Assembly (NCBI GenBank): GCA_963691705.1
Contig: OY829545.1
Location: forward strand, 33,033,475-33,097,474
Source: Viola odorata
Lineage: Eukaryota; Streptophyta; Magnoliopsida; Malpighiales; Violaceae
DNA: 64,000 bases
Direction: 5' to 3'
A program made the translations under genes and the position numbers. The notes below the pieces were generated by a model. That model ran no database searches. It saw only the letters and a list, made by a program, of their open reading frames with translations, and had not been told where the DNA came from. Below are positions 31,593 to 40,193 of this stretch, in pieces; the stretch's first letter is position 1, and each line of letters begins with the position of its first letter.

Positions 31593-32456
31593 TCAAATTC
31601 TAGAGTAATATAACTTCAAGCGAGCGATATTCCAAGAGTTGGATAAGGGTGTACCATCGAGAGTCTCCAGATGATAGGCTCCTTTCCCGACAACGTGGGT
31701 GACGCGATATGGTCCATCCCAGTTTGGACTGAATTTTCCCATACGTTGCCCTGCCGCTCGCTTGTCTCTGAGTACCAGGTCTCCGGGTTTCAGCAACCGT
31801 TCTTTGACGCGCCTGTTATGATAACGGGCCATCTTTCATTTATAATGCTGCATTTTCAGAAGGATTTTCTCTCGGACTTCTGGTAACGCGTCCAGGTTAG
31901 CTCGTAACCTTTCCTCATTCAGTTCCTCCCGAAAGTGAGCTACCCGCAGACTCATGGTTCCAATTTCCACCGGTGTAACAGCTTCGGTCCCGAAGGCCAA
32001 CGCGAAAGGTGTTTCTCCGGTGGTAGTCTTAACGGTCATGCGATATGCCCACATCACGTACGGTAGCTCATCAGCCCATTTCTTTTTAGACCCTTCCAGG
32101 TTTTTCTTGATGCCGCTAAGGATGCTCCGATTGGTTACTTCCGCCTGTCCATTAGTTTGCGGATGAGCCACGGAGGAAAAGCGTTGCTCGATTCCAAATT
32201 CTGAGCACTGGTCTTTGAAGAACTGGCTGGTGAACTGCGTTCTGTTATCGCTAACAAGGACACGAGGTACGCCAAACCTCATGATAACTTGATGTTTGAA
32301 AAAACGCCAAGTTTTTTCTGCCGTGATTGTGGCGACCGCTTCAGCTTCTGCCCACTTAGTGAAATAGTCTACCGCCACTATCACAAATTTTAGTTGAGAC
32401 CTTGCCTTTGGGAATGGGCCTAGGATATCGATCCCCCATTTAGCAAAAGGACAAGG

Positions 32457-33147
32457 TGATAAGAGCTCAACTTCGATTTTGGAGAAGAAGAGGCCGAATT
32501 GCTGTTCTTGAGCCGGATCTAGTCCTCTTGTGAGAGGTTGGCAGCTTGGATGGATGAACGGATGAAGGTGCTTTTAGTGTTCAAATGGAGTATGTGTTGC
32601 AGCGGAAATGGATGATGTTTAGAGGTGTTTAGATGATGAACATAATAGGAACTTAACTAATTAGAAAACCCTCTTGATTAGCAAACCAAGCAACCTTTCT
32701 ATAAACTAGTTAAGGATCTCTCTTTTCTGATTTAAGAACAAAGCTCAAGAGCTTAATTACAAGAAGAGATATAAGATAAACAATGGTTTTCAGCCCTAAT
32801 GGCACCGGTTACCAAGAACCCTAAGTTACACTAGTTTACTCTAAGAATTGGCCAAAGAGAATATCATCAAAATCAAAGGCAAGTGCTGAAATGAAATGTT
32901 TGCACTTTAAATACTAAAACCTAACAATGGGTAAATTACCCTTACACCCTTAGACAAAGGGGCTTGGCCTTGGCAGCAATGAAGATGGGCTTGGAGGATG
33001 GGCTTCGGCCAACAGTCTTGGCCTAGACAGTAGGTTCGGCCTAGACGGGAGTCTTGGCCTAGACAGTAGGTTCACCCTAGACAGCAGTCTTGGCCTAGAC
33101 GGAAGGCAAGACAAGAGAAACGAGTTGGAGCCTTTAAGCTCATATCA
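32457..33147. mobile_element. Solo LTR D (691 bp) inside Tat2 integrase
   Basis: Ends TGATAAGAGCTC...AAGCTCATATCA, so TG...CA with an imperfect terminal inverted repeat (TGATAAGAGCT/TGATATGAGCT). Flanked by the 5-bp duplication caagg at 32452-32456 and 33148-33152. Taking the insert and one duplication out would bring the two halves of integrase together. No coding content. Near its right end are three 36-bp tandem units, each carrying GTCTTGGCCTAGAC. Parent family unknown; the orientation cannot be fixed. Confidence 0.85.
33015..33100. repeat. 36-bp tandem repeat with GTCTTGGCCTAGAC
   Basis: GTCTTGGCCTAGAC starts at 33015, 33051 and 33087, an exact spacing of 36 bases; the middle of each unit has cctagac again. 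It lies in solo LTR D. Confidence 0.85.
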
Positions 33148-33508
33148 CAAGGGGCGATAATTTTAGATATTTCAGTGGCAGGCCGCCGAGGAATCTTGGC
33201 AAATTCCTGGCACTTAGGGTAGGTTTGCACATAGTTGTGGCAATCTCTTCGGATGGTGGGCCAGTAGAATCCGGATCGAAAGACCTGTGCTGCCAGGGTA
33301 CCGCCTGACACGTGCATACCACATACCCCTTCATGAATTTCACGCAAGGTGTGAAGGCCCTCTTGTTCAGTTATACATTTGGCGGCATGGTGGGAAAAAC
33401 ACCTTCGAATCAGGTCCCCGTCATAGTATGTACAACGTGCTGCCTGTCTCAATACCTTCTTCTTTTCAGCGGTATCCTCAGGCAGTTCCTCGTGTTTCAA
33501 GAATTTGA

Positions 33509-35890
33509 TTACGGGAATTCGCCAGTCGCTTTCGCGCTCCTCCACACATAAAGATGCTTGCTCTTCCATGATGGTACCGATAACTCTCGATAGTATACAC
33601 CTTTGGGTATGGACGCTTCCGGATTCGCGGCCATTTTGGCTAGATTGTCAGCTTCAGCGTTTTCCTCCCTAGGGATATGCTCGAAGCTGACCTGCATGCC
33701 TTCTTTCTTTATTTCCAACAATTCTCACTTTACTTTGGCGAGATATTGAATCATAATGGGTTCCCGGGCCTGAGAATGCCCCAAGACCTGGTCAATTATC
33801 AACTTGGAATCACCACAGATTTTTAGACGCAGGTCTCCTATTCTTCTAGTATCGTGCCTCCCTTTAGAGGAAAGTCATTTCCCTATTCTGAGCCCGGCTA
33901 GCAACGCCTCGTACTCTGCCGCGTTATTAGATAACGGCTGTAGGATTCGAATGGCGTATCGTATTTGCATATCGTGCGGCCCATTTATAAAAATTCCAGC
34001 TCCAGCCAGCTCTTGGTTTTTAGCTCCATCCACATGGACGATCCAGAGGTCCGTGTAGGTTTCCGGGAACGGGAGATCCATGTCGCCCCATTCCGCTTCA
34101 GGTACACCGTCCAAAGGATCCTCTGTAAAGGTACATTCCCCTATGAAATCGGCCAGGATTTGAGCTTTTACGGACGGTTGCGACTGATACCTCAATCCAT
34201 ACTGTTCTAGTTCAAGCGCCCAAATCAACATTCTTCCAGAAGATTCAGGCTTTCGAAATATTCTTTTCAGAGGCTGGTCTGTGAGCACGATAACGGAATA
34301 AGACTGAAAATACCGATCCATTTTGCGGGTGGCTTGTATCAGAGCGAACGCTATCTTTTCAATTCGGGCGTATCGCAACTCCGCATCCTTCAGGACGTGG
34401 CTCACAAAATAGACCGGGCGATGAGAATGGTTATCGTCGCGAACGAGGACGACACTGACCACTTCATCCGCGGCGCCAAGATACAAATATAAAGTATCAC
34501 CTACTTCAGGTCTCGTCAATAATAAGTCAGACGATAGGTAATCTTTTAGGCCGATAAATGCTTCCTCACATTCCGGGGTCCACCCAAACTAGGCTTTCTT
34601 GCGTATGACTTTGAAAAAAGGGAGACACTTTTCTCCTTGCTTGGAAATGAATCGCCCAAGGGCAATGACTCGCCCTGTTAGCCTTTGCACCTCTTTAATG
34701 GTTCTTGGCGATATCATGTCTTGTATGGCCTTAACCTTTGAGGGATTAGGCAGGATGCCTTTTTGGCTGACCACGTAGCCCAAGAATTTTCCTGTCTGAA
34801 ATGCAAACATGCATTTTCGGGGATTTAACTTCATACGATACCTTTTCATCACGTCAAAGACTTCCTTTAAGTCTCGTAGGTGATCTTGAAAGCTCGCGCT
34901 CTTCACCAAAATATCGTCAACGTATGCTTCCACATTCCTCCCTATTAGCTCTTCGAATATCTTATTGGCCATACGTTGGAATGTAGCCCCGGCGTTCTTC
35001 AGCCCGAACGGCATCGCCGTATAACAGTAGGTGGCCTTTGGAGTGAGAAACGCAGTCTTTTCTTCATCTTCCCGGGCCATGGGAATCTGATGATATCCAG
35101 AGTTGGCGTCCAATGAGCTTAGATAAGCGTATCCAGCAGTCTGATCAACTAACTGATTTATGCGAGGAAGCGGGTAGCAATCCTTAGGGCAGGCATCATT
35201 TAAATCTGTGAAGTCGATGCACATGCACCAATCCCCATTGGGCTTAGGAACAAGGACAGGGTTCGCTAGCCAGGTGGGATATTGAACTTCGCGGATAAAT
35301 CCTGCGTCAAGGAGCTTTGCTACTTCCTTATCCACAGCCAACGCCTTTTCATTAGAGAACGCGCGTCACTTTTACTGTACCGGCCTGGCATCTGGGTCCA
35401 CATTGAGACGATGTTCGGCTATTTCCCGCGACATACCTGGCATATCGAAGGGTTTCCATGCGAAATCTCCTTGGCATTTGTTCAGCAGCCAGGCCAGTTG
35501 AAGGTTTTCTGCTGGGCTGAGTTTTTCACTGATCAGGAAACTTGCTTCCTCTATACCGATTGCCGGAATGGGTACCATTTTTTCTAGAGGTTGAGCACGC
35601 TTCTCATCACTCTGCTCATAGGGATCCGCTGCTATACATACGTACCTATCGCAGCTTCTTTGAGTCATGAGCGAGTAGCATTCCGCCGCTAACTTTTGAT
35701 CGCATTTTACCGATACTACCCCATCCCAGGAGGGGTATTTCATCTTTAAATGCTTCTGAGATATCACCGCTCCAAAGCGGTTGAGGAAAGGTCGTCCGAG
35801 CACGACATTGTAAGGCAAATTCAGATCCACGACAAGGAACAACAGGTTCTCTGATCGCTTGTAAGTGTCTTCTCGGAAATATATGGGCAA
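33509..35890 (-). pseudogene. Protease end, reverse transcriptase and dual RNase H of Tat2
   Basis: It continues the gag frame but with stops at about 35972, 35372, 35366, 34589, 33875 and near 33725. Blocks: protease C-terminal YNVVLGRPFLNRFGA; reverse transcriptase 35341-34589 with YPLPRINQLVD, MPFGLKNAGATFQRM and the catalytic YVDD (VEAYVDDILVKS); gypsy RNase H (YLGAADEVVSVVLVRD, PVYFVSHVLKDAELRY); then a second, archaeal-type RNase H (IVHVDGAKNQELAGAGI, LSNNAAEYEALLAGL, and further left HIPREENAEADNLAKMA). The second RNase H is a hallmark of the Tat lineage. The stops are in line with an inactive copy. Confidence 0.85.
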
Positions 35891-35971
35891 AGTAATTACC
35901 CCCGTGAAAGGAATTGGAACCCCATCAACGCCGACTATAGGCCGTTTGCTCGGTGTTAACTCATTATCAGA

Positions 35972-38206
35972 TCATTTCATGAGATTGTAAGCTTCCAGCG
36001 AAAAGAGGTTCACCGCGCTCACGTTATCAACAAGAGTTCTTCTGATTCCATGACTGGCGATGACGGGCGTAACCACCAAAGCATCATTGTGCGGATAGAC
36101 GACGCCTTTCTCATCCTCTTCGGAAAAGGATAATACCATTCGATCCAATATGCCTATCGCATCTCCTTTTTTTGTCACGCCATCACGTGTGCGTTTATCT
36201 CTTTTCGTGGCTGCCGATTGCTCTGATTCGTCCAAGTAAGGGGTTCCTCTCGCTATAATGTTAATCATAGGGATATATTCATCATCAACCGCAAGAGTTT
36301 CCATATCTTTACCTCTGGGAGCATCATCCTTTTGCGGAACGCGAAGAGAAACTGGTGGTTCGTCTGTTGTCCTTTTCATAAGATTATTTCTGGCATCTTC
36401 TCTTATTTGGGTAGCAAATTCCCCCAAATATCCTTCTTCTACCAAGCGTTCTATCGTCGATCTTAACTCCCTGCACGCTTCGGTGGAATGGCCCCTGGCT
36501 TTGTGGAATTTACAATAAGCATTTTCCCTTCTCCCTAGAAGCACTCCTGGTTTCATAGGCGCGGGGTAGCGGATGGGAAGATTTCGCTGTTCCGTTATCG
36601 CTAAAATCTCTGCCCTTGGTACGTTAAGAGAAGGAAAATCTGGGTCGTACGTCCGGTTCTTGTAAGAATCCCCGTGACGTCGAGAGGGAGAACCACCGGT
36701 TTTTCCCTTCGAAAAATGACCCTTCTGTTTGTTGGAGGCCTTGGGGATATGGTCTTTCCTCCTGGCGTAATCGTCGATAAAATGGTCGTCAGGTAGTAGC
36801 TTCGTGGGAGCAGTAGTAATTTGAGATGTCCTATGCGACGCGTCATACGTCTTATCTCTATTTTCTTCCTCTTCCATTTTTGTGTAATTGTGGGCTTTAA
36901 GCCTCAACGCATCTAAAGTCACTGGAGGATCCACCATGAGCGCGTCTTTCAGCTTTCCATAGCGGTAGTTCCTTTTCAGAGCTTCTATAGCAAAATCAAT
37001 GGTAACGCCCGGTGTTAAGGACATTTCCAAATCGAAGCGACTAAGAAACTCCTTTAAGGTTTCTTGAGGCCTTCGTTGTATGTCAAATAACGCGGCAGCA
37101 GATTTCCTGATTGGAATTGCCGTGCTAAATCTGCTCCGGAATTTAGATTCTAATTGCGAGAAATTATTAATGGATCCACCAGAGAGACCCTCAAACCAAA
37201 GACGCGCCACACTCGATAATGTCATAACAAATATTTGGCATAACGCCGCATCACTGTGGGTCTGAAACTGAACAAAGTCCTTCACTTTATTAATGTGCGA
37301 GATGGGATCCTTGGTGCCATCATAAACATCAGTGGGAAGCTTCACGCGCCGACTGACCCTGTGACGCCTTATACGACGACTAAATGGGTGGCCCGATGTA
37401 TCATCAAGAATTTCACGTGCCTGACGCGGAGGAGACATTTCGTCCTGACGCCCCCTATTTCGTGGTTCTGGTGTAGGATGTCGCCTAGGAGATCGACTGC
37501 GGCTCCTGTGCGAACGACTTCGATACCTTCGACTACTGGATCTTTCACTGTACTCGGGAGACAGACTTCTGTTGGCTCCTTCCCTCCGTCCGTCCCACCG
37601 GTTCCTAACCCCCACAAGCTGCCTGTCTCCTTGTAGGAGGAGACCTTGCGGCATTTGTGGTACGTAAGCCTCTACTCTTCCCTGAGTAAACTGCTCAACA
37701 CTAATCGGAGGATTTCCCGCGGATAAAGGCATCTGGAGGTTTTCTGGAAACAATGGTGATAAAGGTCGATCAGCGACAATAGATGGTGTAAACATGACGC
37801 GAGGAGGGAGACTAGATCCAGAAGCTCCAGGCGTGACTCTTGTAGCCATTTCCGTCAAATATTCCAGCCGAGAACGAAGGGCCGCTATTTCCATTGCAAA
37901 AGGATGTTCACGATTAAGCACATATCCCCCCGAAAGAGGAGTGGAAAAATCAGATACCACTATCTGAGATGACAAGATGTCCATCTGCGAGGAGGCCTGT
38001 CCCCCAGCAATTCCAACCGAGAGGTCCAGAGATCCCGAAATGATTGGTTGTGTAGTCATAGAGAGATCGGCAGTAACAAAAGGGAATAACTGTCTGCGGA
38101 TTGAGAAAGGGATATTAGAGGATGATGATCGGATAGGCTCTGATCCCGTGATCATGACCGTTCCAATCTTCCGACTAGACGGAGCTTGGCTATTAAGGAC
38201 GCTCAC
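35972..38206 (-). CDS. Gag and start of protease of Tat2 (744 aa, open)
   Basis: Open from ATG 38206, 34 bases after the LTR. Residues about 210-255 are Arg/Ser-rich (RSRSHRSRSRSPRR). The capsid-like retrotransposon gag domain is at about 275-445 (DVYDGTKDPISHINKVKDF, LSSVARLWFEGLSGGSI, RRPQETLKEFLSRF). One knuckle-like block, CKFHKARGHSTEAC, is at about 560. The frame then enters protease, where the active-site region reads LVDNVSAVNLFS: the usual D-[TN]-G-S has Val in place of Gly, which should kill the enzyme. It ends at TGA 35972-35974 while homology continues in the same frame, so the stop is premature. Product: particle protein precursor. Confidence 0.85.
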   Translation of the reverse strand: MSVLNSQAPSSRKIGTVMITGSEPIRSSSSNIPFSIRRQLFPFVTADLSMTTQPIISGSLDLSVGIAGGQASSQMDILSSQIVVSDFSTPLSGGYVLNREHPFAMEIAALRSRLEYLTEMATRVTPGASGSSLPPRVMFTPSIVADRPLSPLFPENLQMPLSAGNPPISVEQFTQGRVEAYVPQMPQGLLLQGDRQLVGVRNRWDGRREGANRSLSPEYSERSSSRRYRSRSHRSRSRSPRRHPTPEPRNRGRQDEMSPPRQAREILDDTSGHPFSRRIRRHRVSRRVKLPTDVYDGTKDPISHINKVKDFVQFQTHSDAALCQIFVMTLSSVARLWFEGLSGGSINNFSQLESKFRSRFSTAIPIRKSAAALFDIQRRPQETLKEFLSRFDLEMSLTPGVTIDFAIEALKRNYRYGKLKDALMVDPPVTLDALRLKAHNYTKMEEEENRDKTYDASHRTSQITTAPTKLLPDDHFIDDYARRKDHIPKASNKQKGHFSKGKTGGSPSRRHGDSYKNRTYDPDFPSLNVPRAEILAITEQRNLPIRYPAPMKPGVLLGRRENAYCKFHKARGHSTEACRELRSTIERLVEEGYLGEFATQIREDARNNLMKRTTDEPPVSLRVPQKDDAPRGKDMETLAVDDEYIPMINIIARGTPYLDESEQSAATKRDKRTRDGVTKKGDAIGILDRMVLSFSEEDEKGVVYPHNDALVVTPVIASHGIRRTLVDNVSAVNLFSLEAYNLMK

Positions 38207-38220
38207 TTAATATACCAAAA

Positions 38221-38238
38221 CTCTCAATGAAAGCACCA
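38221..38238 (-). other. Primer-binding site candidate of Tat2
   Basis: On the minus strand, TGGTGCTTTCATTGAGAG begins two bases after the 5' LTR. It begins with TGG as a tRNA-primed site must, but I cannot match it to a plant tRNA 3' end beyond the first bases. Confidence 0.55.
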
Positions 38239-38240
38239 TT

Positions 38241-38770
38241 TGATAAGATTCTATGTTGATCTTGTAAGATTTGGAGTCGTGCCTGATCGGAACGGTGGCG
38301 GTCGGTGTCGGATGTACCTGTAAAGCGCCGGAGGGGGGGCTCCGGCGTAGACACTCCGATGCTTAAGTCAGTTCGGGTTTCAAAAATAACAGAGGTTCGT
38401 CTCAGTGATTTTGATCTTACCTTTAGATTGGAAAAGTGGGGGTATTTATAGGCCTGTTCGGCGATACCTGGCGATAACAATCAAGGCGATGTCTAATGGT
38501 GACGTCACAAGCGATACCGACAGATGACGTCATAAGCGATATCATACGTGCTGCCAGGAGCGATAAGCTCGTGGGTCCTTAGGATGGGATGGTGTCGTGC
38601 GTATAGAGTCGCATGAGTCCCCCCCCCCCCCCCCCGCTGATGTCGACCATCCTAGGAATCCTTCTCGGATTCTCGGGCGATATGAAGATATCTAACGGGT
38701 CTTATGGGAAATCATCCTGGTGGGAGCCGTAAGTGTGGTAGCACCGTTAGGGCTGTTATGATTGTTATCA
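38241..38770 (-). repeat. 5' LTR of Tat2 (530 bp)
   Basis: TG...CA, near 96 percent identical to the 3' LTR by eye. The minus-strand TATA box is at 38443-38450 and the TGACGTCA pair at 38500-38507 and 38525-38532. A run of about 17 C lies near 38618-38634. Confidence 0.93.
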
Positions 38771-39248
38771 ATTATTTCACAAGAAACATGACTCCTATAG
38801 CAGGTCTGTGCTTGAGTTTGGAATATTTTCGTGCCCATGATTAACTGACCTAGAATGCAACCCGAGAACACCTTTTGCTAAGATCTCTTCCCCTCTGATT
38901 TATATCTCTCTTGTTGCTTTTCTTGCCCTCGAGTATCTTTTGTTATCTTGCCCTTGATTGTTGTTTCACTTTCGAGCCCCCGAATGCCTGTTACTTTTAT
39001 GATTGCGATTTATATTTATTTACTTATATGTTTTGTTAGCTCCCATATCTGCGTCGATTAATTCATTAATCGATAAAAACTTCCCCCGGTGTTTCTTGAC
39101 CATATTCTGTTGCATTTGTCCCTTGTCATACATCTTTATTAACGTTTTATTCCTTCAATCTCTGTGGTTCGACCCTGTCTTGCCCTGTACACATTTATTT
39201 GTGTATTTAGGCATCAGGAAAATATTTAATACATTTGACTGATGATCA
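38771..39248 (+). repeat. 3' LTR remnant of element A
   Basis: Starts with the Tat2 target duplication attat and ends gactgatgatca. Its last 150 bases (ccttgtcatacat...tggttcgaccctg...tttgtgtatttaggcatcagg) match the end of A's 5' LTR remnant at 4050-4145. No ORF. The following base, 39249, is the first base of element C's LTR sequence. Confidence 0.65.
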
Positions 39249-40126
39249 TTCATCCATGACTATGTCTAGCTAAACTCCAGTTCTTGGTAAGGGCTAATGA
39301 GCCATGTTCTTATGCTTTGTGAGGTCTAAACATTCTTAATAGTTTCTACTTCCATAATCATTTTATTTCCTGATTTAATGAATCGCTAGCTTGCTAGAAG
39401 TAATACTTGATCACTCTTATATTTTAGTAGAGAAGAGTTGCAGTCAGCTTAGAAGGGGACGAGCGGAACCGGATAGGCCAAGTAGACAGCTAGTCTCGCG
39501 AAGGCTAATAGGAAATAAATGATATAGTTTAGACCAGATTGACAACCTATGGCCTCAATTGGGAGGTAGCTTAGGCTAGGTATTGTCTTCCCCTAAGCCA
39601 TTGAGGAAGTGAACAGTCATTCAAGACAGTAGCCAAAAGAATAAACCCTTTAACTAGCAAGGTGTTCTTTGGTTAGGATTATCAGGAAAGGGAGCACCGG
39701 CTAGGTAATTAGAAGATGAGGGAAGTAGGAGTGAGCAGGAACACCTCCACTCTATAGCAGTACTATGAATATAGAGATGAATACCCTTGACTTAGTGATC
39801 GAAGCATAAGAACATGAGCTCTCAGATTGCCCTTACCAGGAGTTTACCACCGCTTGAATTTTCCCACCAGAATATTTTATCTTGGCCAAGCCCTTGACCA
39901 AGATTATTTTAACTGCGTAATTGTTATCTTTTGTCCTAGTTTCAGAATCAACCAGCCAATTCTAGTGACGAGGAAGTCAACCAAAAACTACAATTCCCTA
40001 GCGGTCTCTGTGGACGATTCTCTTACCACTGTCTACAAGTCCATTGTGGACAGTGATAAGTTGTAACTCTACCCCATTTTTACACTCAATTATACAACTA
40101 TTTTTTATGCTCTCGACAGGCAATCA
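39249..40126 (+). repeat. Truncated 5' LTR of element C (878 bp)
   Basis: Matches 49209-50086 and ends caggcaatca. The first 569 bases of the LTR (equivalent to 48640-49208) are missing and element A sequence takes their place. It contains the palindrome pair ATCTTGGCCAAG..CTTGACCAAGAT at 39879-39904. Confidence 0.9.
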
Positions 40127-40131
40127 AATTT

Positions 40132-40149
40132 TGGCGCCGTTGCCAGGGA
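40132..40149 (+). other. Primer-binding site of element C (tRNA-Asp type)
   Basis: TGGCGCCGTTGCCAGGGA five bases after the LTR. It matches the Athila-type site complementary to the 3' end of tRNA-Asp, with one change (CCAGGG for CCGGGG). Confidence 0.8.
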
Positions 40150-40193
40150 CCACTAACGGTGTTTTATAGTTTTTGTTTTTGTTTTTGTAGTTG

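Larger units (their letters stand above)
31593..33569 (-). pseudogene. Integrase of Tat2, split by a solo LTR
   Basis: The zinc-finger part (33569-33150) has HTLREIHEGVCGMH and GFYWPTIRRDC, but the final C-x2-C reads YPKC, so one zinc ligand is lost. After the solo LTR (32457-33147) the core follows: WGIDILGP, VAVDYFTKW, VSDNRTQFTS (second Asp present; usual NGT changed to NRT) and HPQTNGQAEV (Glu present), so the D,D,E residues remain. The C-terminal domain (31832-31593) has the KPGDLVLR and W.GPYRV blocks and ends at LKLYYSRI. A stop near 31834 separates core and C-terminus. It lies in a different frame from upstream pol. Confidence 0.8.
22348..38770 (-). mobile_element. Tat2: Tat-lineage Ty3/gypsy element with antisense gene cargo (16.4 kb)
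   Basis: LTRs at 38241-38770 (5') and 22348-22878 (3') and a perfect 5-bp target duplication attat (22343-22347, 38771-38775) define the element. Transcription runs leftwards: the LTR TATA box, gag and pol are on the minus strand. Order in element sense: 5' LTR, primer site (38221-38238), gag-pol (38206 to 31593), tandem repeats (31475-31041), then about 7.5 kb with genes on the opposite strand, then the 3' LTR. The LTRs differ at about 20 of 530 positions by eye (near 96 percent identity), so the insertion is not very recent. A solo LTR (32457-33147) splits integrase. Confidence 0.93.
3958..39248 (+). mobile_element. Element A: old Athila-type element, interrupted three times
   Basis: The element is present in pieces: 3958-4183 (end of 5' LTR), 4184-7718 (gag to reverse transcriptase), 21191-22347 (RNase H to integrase core) and 38771-39248 (end of 3' LTR). 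Tat1 lies in its 5' LTR, B in its pol, and Tat2 near its 3' end. The LTR ends match each other (gatgcgatca and gactgatgatca; shared blocks cttgtcatacat, gttcgaccct/gtttgaccct). Between the integrase core and the 3' LTR remnant most of the 3' half, any third ORF included, has been deleted. There are many stops and shifts. At 39248 it abuts a truncated LTR of element C. Confidence 0.75.

Noticed and set aside
33015..33100. Regular 36-base repeat resembling a CRISPR array
   Set aside because: Units are directly tandem with no unique spacers and lie in a plant solo LTR.
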